From the NCBI GenBank assembly GCA_944364445.1, contig CALVWC010000007.1:1-38536 (forward strand): a DNA stretch of 38,536 bases, in the 5' to 3' direction. The notes below the pieces were generated by a model. The model made no database searches. It was given only the letters and a program-made list of their open reading frames with translations, and had not been told where the DNA came from. Both the position numbers and the translations under genes were made by a program. Position 1 is the stretch's first letter. Each line of letters starts with the position of its first letter. The stretch comes from an uncultured Clostridia bacterium (GTDB lineage: Bacteria > Bacillota > Clostridia > Christensenellales > UBA1242). Shown here piece after piece: positions 31,630 to 38,536 of this stretch.

Positions 31630-33285
31630 ATGAATAATAAACTTAAAATTACATTTTTAGGAGGAGTGGGTGAAATCGGCAAAAACATGACAGCCTTTGA
31701 ATATGGCAACGACATTATTGTTGTGGATGCAGGACTCACTTTTCCAGACGACGATTTGCCGGGGATTGATGTGGTTGTGCCAGATATAACCTATCTTGTT
31801 GCTAACAAAGATAAAATCCGTGCCATCATTCTAACACACGGCCACGAGGACCATATTGGTGGCTTGCCATTTGTTTTAGACCAAATTAAAGCGCCAATCT
31901 ATGGCAGTAGGCTGACACTTGCACTTGTGGAAAACAAGATGAAAGAATATCCAAAGGTGCAGTATAAGGCTATCACGGTTAAGCCTAAAAACATTTTGAA
32001 AATTGGACCTTTTGCAGTGGAATTTATTAAGGTTTCTCACTCGATTGCAGGTTCGCTTGCACTTTGCATTTCCACTCCATGCGGAAATGTCATTCACACA
32101 GGCGACTTCAAAATCGACTTTGAACCAATCGACGGCGTTATGACTGACCTTCAAAGGTTCGGCGAACTTGGCAAAAAAGGTGTAAATCTTCTTCTTTGCG
32201 AAAGCACAAATGTTTGCAGAAAAGGCTATTCGATGAGTGAAAAGTCGGTTGGAAGAGCGTTAGAGGAAATCTTTGAAAAGCATCCAACTAACAGAATTTT
32301 TGTGGCAACTTTTGCTTCCAACATCCACAGACTTCAACAAATTTTGAATTTAGCGGAAAAATTTAAAAGAAAAGTTGCTTTCACTGGAAGAAGTATGATT
32401 AATATTTCTGAGGTTGGGCTTAAAATCGGCGAAATTTCCTTTGACAAGAAAAATATCATCGACATCGATAAAATAGACAAATATGCCGACAACGAACTTT
32501 TGATTGTCACAACTGGAAGCCAAGGCGAACCTATGAGCGCACTAACTCGTATGGCAGGCGACGACTTTAAAGGCATTAAAATTGGCGAAAACGATTTGAT
32601 TATCATGTCCTCTTCGCCAATTCCTGGAAATGAAAAGGGTGTGTATAATGTTATTAACGCACTTTATCAAAAAGGCGCGGATGTCATTTACGACGAACTT
32701 TCCGATGTTCACGCTTCAGGTCACGCTTGCCAAGAGGAAATTAAAATTATTCATTCACTTTGCAAACCAAAATTCTTCATGCCAATTCATGGAGAATATC
32801 GCCACTTGAGGATGCATAAACAACTTGCCATGGCGCTTGGAATGGAAGAGAGAAACATCATTCTTCCAACTCTTGGCATGCAAGTGGAATTAACGCCGAA
32901 CAGCATTAAAAAAGTTGGTTTTGTCACTGCTGGTCAAAGGCTTATCGACGGCTACGGCATTGGAGATATGGACAGCAACGTTCTTCGCGAAAGAAAACAA
33001 CTTTCCGAGGATGGTTTCTGCGTGGTGGTTGTGAACATCAACAATGTTTCTGGAAATGTTTCTGGTGACCCATTCATCATTACTCGCGGAGTGGTTTATC
33101 AAGACGAGGCGGAATCTTTTGTGCAAGATGCAAAAAACATGATTATCGCTTCGCTTAAGGAACAAGATTTGCGTGGTGCAGAACCAACGGTTATCAAAAA
33201 CACAGTTAGACGCAATGTTTCCAACTTTATCTATAAACGCACAAAGCGTCGTCCTATGGTCATCGCCATTGTTTTACTAAATTAA
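31630..33285 (+). CDS. rnj: Ribonuclease J
   Basis: This 551-residue metallo-beta-lactamase/beta-CASP enzyme matures and degrades RNA (5'-3' exonuclease and endonuclease). It opens with LGGVGEIGKNM and has the zinc motif HGHEDH (residues 70-75), HTGDFKIDFEPID, the beta-CASP motif region with TTGSQGEPMSALTRMA, DVHASGHA and the C-terminal HGEYRH. Length is normal. AAAGGAG precedes the ATG. The O-methyltransferase starts two bases after its stop. Confidence 0.96.
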   Translation: MNNKLKITFLGGVGEIGKNMTAFEYGNDIIVVDAGLTFPDDDLPGIDVVVPDITYLVANKDKIRAIILTHGHEDHIGGLPFVLDQIKAPIYGSRLTLALVENKMKEYPKVQYKAITVKPKNILKIGPFAVEFIKVSHSIAGSLALCISTPCGNVIHTGDFKIDFEPIDGVMTDLQRFGELGKKGVNLLLCESTNVCRKGYSMSEKSVGRALEEIFEKHPTNRIFVATFASNIHRLQQILNLAEKFKRKVAFTGRSMINISEVGLKIGEISFDKKNIIDIDKIDKYADNELLIVTTGSQGEPMSALTRMAGDDFKGIKIGENDLIIMSSSPIPGNEKGVYNVINALYQKGADVIYDELSDVHASGHACQEEIKIIHSLCKPKFFMPIHGEYRHLRMHKQLAMALGMEERNIILPTLGMQVELTPNSIKKVGFVTAGQRLIDGYGIGDMDSNVLRERKQLSEDGFCVVVVNINNVSGNVSGDPFIITRGVVYQDEAESFVQDAKNMIIASLKEQDLRGAEPTVIKNTVRRNVSNFIYKRTKRRPMVIAIVLLN

Positions 33286-33286
33286 T

Positions 33287-33865
33287 ATGGAAAAATCGGA
33301 ATTTTTTGGAATTGAAAAAGATAAATATGTTCCCATTTTAAAGGATGAGGGCATATCTTTTCTTTTTGATTTAGTTAAAAAGGAAAAACCAAAAAAGATT
33401 TTAGAAATTGGCGCATACATCGGCTATTCGGCGTCGGTCATGCTTTCTGCATGCGAGGGAAGCGTTGTCACAGTGGAAAAACTTCCAGAAAATGCCGTTC
33501 TTGCCAAACAAAATTTGAAAGAGTTTGGAAACCGAGCCCAAGTTTTGAATGAGGACGCATATTCTGCAATTTTAAAACTCGAAGAAAAGGGTGAGAAATT
33601 TGATTTCATCTTTCTTGACGGACCAAAAGGGCAGTATTTTAAATATCTTCCACATTTGAAAAATTTGTTAAATAGTGGAGGCATTCTTATGGCTGACAAC
33701 ATCTATTTTCATGGCTTAGTGAAAAAAGACGGTCCAATAATTCACAAGCATCGCACAATCGTTGTGAACCTAAGAAAATTTATCTCGGCAATTTCGACGG
33801 ATGAAGATTTCATAACCACACTTCACGATCTCGGCGACGGCATAAGCGTAAGCAAATTAAAATAA
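33287..33865 (+). CDS. Class I SAM-dependent O-methyltransferase (TrmR-like)
   Basis: This 192-residue Rossmann-type methyltransferase has ILEIGAYIGYSASVM (SAM loop, about 46-60), VVTVEKLPE (acidic end of strand 2), FDFIFLDGPKGQYFKYLPHL (metal/acceptor motif) and GGILMADNIYFHG. It belongs to the O-methyltransferase family 3 group, in which Bacillus TrmR methylates hydroxyuridine at the tRNA wobble position; that role is likely but not proven here. No ribosome binding site precedes the ATG, which lies two bases after the RNase J stop, so it is translated by re-initiation. Confidence 0.88.
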   Translation: MEKSEFFGIEKDKYVPILKDEGISFLFDLVKKEKPKKILEIGAYIGYSASVMLSACEGSVVTVEKLPENAVLAKQNLKEFGNRAQVLNEDAYSAILKLEEKGEKFDFIFLDGPKGQYFKYLPHLKNLLNSGGILMADNIYFHGLVKKDGPIIHKHRTIVVNLRKFISAISTDEDFITTLHDLGDGISVSKLK

Positions 33866-33868
33866 AAC

Positions 33869-33892
33869 GATGACCTATGGTCATCATTTTTT
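33869..33892 (+). terminator. Intrinsic terminator of the RNase J unit
   Basis: GATGACC and GGTCATC form a perfect 7-bp stem with TAT loop and then A and six T. Confidence 0.85.
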
Positions 33893-33937
33893 ATCTATTT
33901 ATTTTTTACAAATCGTTTCCTAATTTCATATTTGAAT

Positions 33938-34681
33938 TTATATTTCTGGTATGAAGTTTTCGAAAATGATGTTATCGCAATATTTAATAACTTTGAGATA
34001 TTCTTCTTTACTGCGAACTATCCAAGCGAGAAGAGGTAGGTGCTTGTATTTTCTTACAAATCGACTTGGGAGTGCCTTTGCTTCATAATTTATAAAGTTT
34101 GGTTCGCTGACAGATTTATTTAACATCATTCGCTTAAGGAAAAATTTTCTTAGACGAGATACTCCAGCAAAATCTTCGCCTTTATATGAGCCAGAAAGTT
34201 GCCCACGCAAGATGTTTGGGGCGTGATTTTTGAAATAACCTAGTGAAAGCGGATTAAACGACTGCACGGCGTATTCGCCCTTATAGTTTTTAAGCATATC
34301 AATGACACTTTGTTCTAATTTACCTATCTTTGTGGAACTATTTTTGATTTCAATTAAAATTGGCGTTCTTCCGTCAACAAGTTTCAAAACCTCTTCAAAG
34401 GTTGAAATATGCTCCTTACTGCCAGCGAGTTTTAAAACTTTTAAGTCCTCTTTATTTAAGAATTTAATGTAGCCGTCATTGCCGGTCATGCGTGATAGTG
34501 ACTCATCATGAAACACAACCACTGTGTCGTCGGACAATAGTTGCACATCAAGTTCAATGGCATAGCCTTTCTCAATAGCTTTAGAAAAAGCAGAAAGAGA
34601 ATTTTCTGGACTAACCTTATCATGAAGCCCACGATGTGCAATCGGCGTTTCAACAAGCCATGACTTAAAAATATCTTCCAT
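33938..34681 (-). CDS. Glycerophosphodiester phosphodiesterase
   Basis: This 247-residue TIM-barrel enzyme splits glycerophosphodiesters from phospholipid turnover into glycerol 3-phosphate and alcohol. It has H16-R17-G18 with PENS, the metal pair E43-x-D45 (ELDVQ), H58 in VVFHDESL, and IEIKN further on. No signal peptide or membrane helix is seen, so the enzyme is cytosolic. GAGGT precedes the ATG. The gene is single, with a promoter at 34704-34732. Confidence 0.94.
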   Translation of the reverse strand: MEDIFKSWLVETPIAHRGLHDKVSPENSLSAFSKAIEKGYAIELDVQLLSDDTVVVFHDESLSRMTGNDGYIKFLNKEDLKVLKLAGSKEHISTFEEVLKLVDGRTPILIEIKNSSTKIGKLEQSVIDMLKNYKGEYAVQSFNPLSLGYFKNHAPNILRGQLSGSYKGEDFAGVSRLRKFFLKRMMLNKSVSEPNFINYEAKALPSRFVRKYKHLPLLAWIVRSKEEYLKVIKYCDNIIFENFIPEI

Positions 34682-34703
34682 TTCAATACCTCAAATTTAT
34701 CTT

Positions 34704-34732
34704 ATTTTAATATTTTTATTAAATTTTGTCAA
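34704..34732 (-). promoter_or_regulatory. Promoter of the glycerophosphodiesterase gene
   Basis: On the minus strand TTGACA (34732-34727), 17 bases, TAAAAT (34709-34704). It lies just past the 3' end of nifJ, and no clear terminator separates the two. Confidence 0.8.
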
Positions 34733-34759
34733 ATATAATTCTAAAAAATCGAAATTTGT

Positions 34760-37700
34760 CTAATTTTCGTCTTTTTTGGAGAAAGTTTTTAAAGTTTCCA
34801 GACGATTTATTGCGTCATTTTTGCTTTCCTTCAATATTTTTTCCGCTTCTTCTTTTTTTAATTCCTTTATGGCAGAAAATCTTGTTTCACCGTCAAGATA
34901 TTCTTCATATTTGGAAAAATCGCTGACGCTGTCGATATGCACAATATCTTCAAGTGGGTTATATCGAACAAGCGACCAGTAGCCACATTCCACTGCCTTT
35001 TTCATTTCTTCCATGGTGGTTGACATATCAAAACCGTGGTTGACGCAAGGGGAATATGCCACAATTATGCTTGGACCATTGAAACTTTCTGCCTCTTTAA
35101 ACGCTTTGATGCACTGGTTCATGTTTGCACCAAGCGAAACTTCAGCAACATAGCAATTTTTTGAGGCGATAGCGAGTGCGACCAAATCTTTTTTCTTTGT
35201 TTTCTTTCCAGCGCTGGCAAATTTAACCATAGCGCCACGCGGGGTGGACTTGCTTGCTTGCCCACCAGTGTTGGAGTAAACTTCTGTGTCAAGCACCAAG
35301 ATGTTGACATTTTCATTAGAGTTTAAAACATGGTCAAGCCCGCCATAGCCGATGTCATATGCCCAGCCGTCGCCACCGATAATCCAAACACTTTGGTTTT
35401 GATTTGTGAAGCGTGTGCCAAGTTTCATGCCAAGTCCAAATTCGGCGTTATCTTCAAAAAGGCTGTTAGCCCACGCTGGACCTCTGCCACTTTCATCTTT
35501 AAAATATGGGTTGGAAGGATATGAACCGCCGTATATGCTGGAACAACCTGTGGCGTTGGCAATCAACATTTTTTCGCCAAAAAGCATGGTGGCAAGTTTG
35601 ATGTATGGTGTTTCTCCACAACCACCACAAGCACCAGAAAAACCAAAATAGCAATCTCTAAATTGCAAACCTTTTGGCATATCGGTGGAAAATGGGGTGT
35701 TTTTTTCTGTTTTAAGCGTTTTGCAGAAAGCATAGTTAGCCTTTTCTTTTTCCATGAGTTTATCTGCCATTTCCATAACAAGAGCCTTGTTTTTGCTTGG
35801 GCAGACATTCGCGCAAACTCCACAGCCAGTGCAGTCTTCAGGCGACACTTGAACACGGAAAAGGTAGCCGTTCATTCCAAAGGCTTTGGCAAATTCCACC
35901 TCTTCCATGGTTTCCGCTTTCACAAGAATAGTTTTTATGGCGTTGTGAGGGCAGGCGATTATGCACTGACCACATTGGATGCAGTTGGCAGGAATATATT
36001 TTGGCAAGTGCGAGGCAAAACCGCGTTTTTCAAAGTCCGCTGTGCCTTGTGGGATTTTTCCAGATTTATCAAAACAAGAAACTGGAATATCATCACCTTG
36101 AAGCCTTTCCACTTTTTTCATTATGGTTTGATAGAATTTATCGTTAAAGTTTTTGGCGTTTTTCTTTTCTTCTTTGAAAGTGAATTTGTTGATGTTGACT
36201 TCTTCAATTTTGTTTACGCACATTTCCATGGCTTTCAAGTTTTTATCCACCACTTTTTTACCCTTTTTGCCATAGGTTATGGAAACATACTTTTGAATTT
36301 CCTTATATGCCACATCAAATGGAATGATGTTTGCCACTTTAAAGAGTGCGGTTTGCATGATGATGTTGATTTTATTTCCAAGCCCTGCCTCTTCTGAAAT
36401 TTTTTGAGCATTAATCACATATGCTTTTGCCTTTTTTTCTTGCAAAATTTTCTTGTATTCATTTGGCAAAACTTTGTCCACTTCATCGGCACTGAAAATG
36501 GTGTTGAAAAGCACAATACCTTTATCTTTCAGCCCTTCAAGGCAGTTGTATCTATGCACAAAAGAAAAGTTGTTGATGGTGATTATGTCAGCATCCGTGA
36601 CAAGATAGGTGCTTTTGATTTTGTTGTCAGAAACGCGAATGTGCGACTTTGTTAAACTTCCACTTTTTTTGCTGTCGTATTCAAAATATCCTTGAACATA
36701 TTTGTCAAGTTCTTCGCCAAGAATTTTTATGGTGCTTTTACTTGCTGAAACCGTGCCGTCGCTTCCAAGCCCAAAGAATTTCATTTGGAAGTTTTTGGTT
36801 TTAGGATGATACTCTTTTTCGGCGAGGGAGGTGTGAGAAACATCGTCACAAATTCCAACCGAGAAATTATCCTTAAGTTCGTTAAAGTTCGCAATAACGG
36901 ACACCACCATGCTTGGCGTGAAATCTTTTCCACCTAAGCCATATCTTCCACCAATCACTTTAATGTTGGTGTTTTTAAGCGCGTTCACAACATCTAGGTA
37001 TAGAGGTTCTCTTGCGCCATATTCTTCTGTTCTGTCCAAAACAATCACTTTTCTTGTCGTTTTAGGCAAGGTGTTTAAAAGGTCTTCACATGAAAATGGG
37101 CGGTATAGATGCACTTTAACTAAGCCGACATTTTTGAAATTTTTATCTTCCAAAACCTCTTCAATACATTCGCAAGACGAGCCCATGGAGATTATCACGT
37201 TTTCGGCATTTTTTCCGCCAACATACTCAAAAGGAGAATATTTTCTTCCCACAACTTTGTAAAAATCGGATAGCACTTCTTTTAAAATTTTTTCCACTTT
37301 TTCATAACTTGGAAGAGAGGCTTCACGATTTTGGAAGAAAACATCAGGATTTTGTGAGGTGCCTTTTTGATATGGCGAAAGTGAGTTCATACAATTTTTT
37401 CTGAACTCTTCAATTTCCTTTTTTGGAAGTAGAGATAGAATTTGCTCGTCAGAAATTGTTTCAATTTTTTGAATTTCATGACTTGTTCTGAAACCGTCAA
37501 AGAAATGAACCACTGGAAGAGAGGCTTTTAAAGCAAGAATATGGGCAATCAAAGCGAAGTCGTGTGCTTCTTGAACTGAGTTAGAGCATAAAAGTATGGC
37601 ACCAGTTTGCCTTACCGCCATAACATCGCTGTGGTCGCCAAAAATGGAAAGAGCATGTGTGGCAACCGTTCTTGCGGCGATGTGAAAAACACCCGGCAAA

Positions 37701-38002
37701 TGTTCGCCAGCGATTTTGTATAGATTTGGAATCATTAAAAGCAAACCTTGACTTGATGTGAAAGTGGTGGAAAGTGCGCCTGTTGACAAACTTCCATGAA
37801 TAGCACCAGATGCACCACCTTCTGATTGCATCTCCACAAGAGTTGGAATTTCGCCAAAAATATTTTTCTTACCTTTAGATAGTTCCGTGTCACAATATTC
37901 TGCCATAGGCGAAGAGGGGGTAATTGGATAGATTGGAATAACCTCCGACAATTTATATGCAATCATGGCAACGGCGGTGTTGCCGTCAATAGTTTTTTTC
38001 AT
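34760..38002 (-). CDS. nifJ: Pyruvate:ferredoxin (flavodoxin) oxidoreductase
   Basis: This 1080-residue homodimer-type enzyme turns pyruvate and CoA into acetyl-CoA, CO2 and reduced ferredoxin, the core of anaerobic energy metabolism. It has the N-terminal DGNTAVAMIAYKLSEVIPIYPITPSSPMAE, a ferredoxin domain with two 4Fe-4S clusters (C674, C677, C680, C684; C724, C727, C730, C734), the cluster near TPP (GACGGCGETPY) and the TPP fold GGDGWAYDIGYGGLDHVL with EVYSNTGGQ. It is about 90 residues shorter than typical at the C-terminus. The ATG at 38002 follows AAAGGAG; the GTG at 38008 is not used. Confidence 0.96.
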   Translation of the reverse strand: MKKTIDGNTAVAMIAYKLSEVIPIYPITPSSPMAEYCDTELSKGKKNIFGEIPTLVEMQSEGGASGAIHGSLSTGALSTTFTSSQGLLLMIPNLYKIAGEHLPGVFHIAARTVATHALSIFGDHSDVMAVRQTGAILLCSNSVQEAHDFALIAHILALKASLPVVHFFDGFRTSHEIQKIETISDEQILSLLPKKEIEEFRKNCMNSLSPYQKGTSQNPDVFFQNREASLPSYEKVEKILKEVLSDFYKVVGRKYSPFEYVGGKNAENVIISMGSSCECIEEVLEDKNFKNVGLVKVHLYRPFSCEDLLNTLPKTTRKVIVLDRTEEYGAREPLYLDVVNALKNTNIKVIGGRYGLGGKDFTPSMVVSVIANFNELKDNFSVGICDDVSHTSLAEKEYHPKTKNFQMKFFGLGSDGTVSASKSTIKILGEELDKYVQGYFEYDSKKSGSLTKSHIRVSDNKIKSTYLVTDADIITINNFSFVHRYNCLEGLKDKGIVLFNTIFSADEVDKVLPNEYKKILQEKKAKAYVINAQKISEEAGLGNKINIIMQTALFKVANIIPFDVAYKEIQKYVSITYGKKGKKVVDKNLKAMEMCVNKIEEVNINKFTFKEEKKNAKNFNDKFYQTIMKKVERLQGDDIPVSCFDKSGKIPQGTADFEKRGFASHLPKYIPANCIQCGQCIIACPHNAIKTILVKAETMEEVEFAKAFGMNGYLFRVQVSPEDCTGCGVCANVCPSKNKALVMEMADKLMEKEKANYAFCKTLKTEKNTPFSTDMPKGLQFRDCYFGFSGACGGCGETPYIKLATMLFGEKMLIANATGCSSIYGGSYPSNPYFKDESGRGPAWANSLFEDNAEFGLGMKLGTRFTNQNQSVWIIGGDGWAYDIGYGGLDHVLNSNENVNILVLDTEVYSNTGGQASKSTPRGAMVKFASAGKKTKKKDLVALAIASKNCYVAEVSLGANMNQCIKAFKEAESFNGPSIIVAYSPCVNHGFDMSTTMEEMKKAVECGYWSLVRYNPLEDIVHIDSVSDFSKYEEYLDGETRFSAIKELKKEEAEKILKESKNDAINRLETLKTFSKKDEN

Positions 38003-38020
38003 ACTCACTCCTTTAAAATA

Positions 38021-38049
38021 ATTTTAATGTTTTGCCATATTTTTGTCAA
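38021..38049 (-). promoter_or_regulatory. Promoter of nifJ
   Basis: On the minus strand TTGACA (38049-38044), 17 bases, TAAAAT (38026-38021). Confidence 0.85.
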
Positions 38050-38075
38050 ACGAATAAAGAAGATTAAAAGAAAAG

Positions 38076-38104
38076 TTTACAAAGATTTCAAAATGATGTA
38101 TAAT
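38076..38104 (+). promoter_or_regulatory. Promoter of truA giving a leaderless mRNA
   Basis: TTTACA (38076-38081), 17 bases, TATAAT (38099-38104). The ATG at 38111 starts seven bases after the -10, at the expected +1, with no ribosome binding site. Confidence 0.75.
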
Positions 38105-38110
38105 AAAATC

Positions 38111-38536
38111 ATGAAAAAGATTTTAATGATTGTGGAATATAACGGCGCAAATTTTCACGGCTGGCAAAAACAGAAAAATAAACGCACTGTGCAAGGTGAA
38201 CTTGAAGATAAAATTAAACTTTTAACTGGCGATGAAGTTAAGGTGGAAGGTAGTGGAAGAACGGATAAGGGCGTTCATGCACTCGGGCAGGTGGCAACGG
38301 TTGACATTGAAAAAAATATTCCTCTTGTCAACTTTAAAAAAGCACTTAACAAACTTTTAAGCGAAGATGTTTGCGTGAAAAAAGTTAAGTTTATCTCTTC
38401 CGATTTTCATCCACGCTTTAATGCAAAAAGAAAGACATATAGGTATGTTGTTTCAAAAAAACGCTCGGCACTTGAGCATGACCTTGTGACTTATTATCCA
38501 AACAAAGTGGATGTGGAAAGGATGAGAAAGGCAAGC
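38111..38536 (+). CDS. truA: tRNA pseudouridine synthase A (3' end outside window)
   Basis: The first 142 residues are visible. TruA makes pseudouridine at positions 38-40 of tRNA. The start reads MKKILMIVEYNGANFHGWQK, then GRTDKGVHALGQ with the catalytic aspartate D52, and later FHPRFNAKRKTYRYVV. The family begins right at such a strand, which supports the ATG at 38111. No binding site precedes it; the mRNA is probably leaderless. It is divergent from nifJ. Confidence 0.95.
   Translation, partial: MKKILMIVEYNGANFHGWQKQKNKRTVQGELEDKIKLLTGDEVKVEGSGRTDKGVHALGQVATVDIEKNIPLVNFKKALNKLLSEDVCVKKVKFISSDFHPRFNAKRKTYRYVVSKKRSALEHDLVTYYPNKVDVERMRKAS

Noticed and set aside
35663..36397. 244-residue plus-strand reading frame within nifJ
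   Set aside because: It is antisense to the ferredoxin region of nifJ; the F/H/C-rich composition is typical of a shadow frame and there is no ribosome binding site.
1..38536. CRISPR arrays, tRNA or rRNA genes, insertion sequences
   Set aside because: No regularly spaced repeats, no tRNA or rRNA signatures and no transposase frames were seen on either strand.

Overview
The window reads as a chromosome segment of an anaerobic, endospore-lineage, low-GC Firmicute (Clostridia-like, probably an uncultured gut type). The basis is the AT-rich sequence, AGGAGG-type ribosome binding sites, many TTGACA-17-TATAAT promoters, a GerA-type spore germinant receptor operon, pyruvate:ferredoxin oxidoreductase and an EFR1-type flavodoxin/ferredoxin. 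I cannot name the species.

Layout. (1) Bases 1-6673 are the distal end of a prophage with a short-tailed (P22-like) gene order: portal (cut by the window edge), scaffold-like protein, major capsid protein, two small head or connector proteins, a tail hub/nozzle-like protein, and two holin-like proteins behind their own promoter, closed by a strong terminator. No terminase, integrase or endolysin is in view. (2) 6811-10770 holds a small membrane protein, polA, a GC-richer candidate dispersed repeat, and ruvX with a DUF1292 gene. (3) 10882-15368 is less ordinary: an unrecognised minus-strand gene with a repeat-flanked promoter, an SDR protein with a novel-looking C-terminal half joined end to end to an EFR1 gene, and an apparently leaderless polytopic membrane protein. 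(4) 15451-23018 holds leuS, a small minus-strand membrane protein, a leaderless gene for an anchored surface protein with two beta domains, and gerA-gerB-gerC behind a sporulation-sigma-like promoter. (5) 23082-27399 holds ftsH with a translationally coupled membrane protein, then rplJ-rplL behind an L10 leader with attenuator. (6) 27403-38536 holds gpmI, a DUF378 protein, greA, a membrane protein, RNase J with an O-methyltransferase, a glycerophosphodiesterase, nifJ, and the start of truA.

Most of the right-hand four fifths is housekeeping: DNA repair and replication, translation, RNA decay, glycolysis and fermentation. The points most worth a second look are: three promoters whose -10 box sits 7-8 bases before an ATG with no ribosome binding site (leaderless mRNAs in a genome otherwise rich in strong sites); a terminator-like hairpin containing the gerA start codon and overlapping a sigma-G-like -10 box; a GerC protein without its lipobox cysteine; a probable frameshift at the start of the phage holin; the SDR/EFR1 pair; and a recurring intergenic A-tract/GTGTG/T-tract motif.
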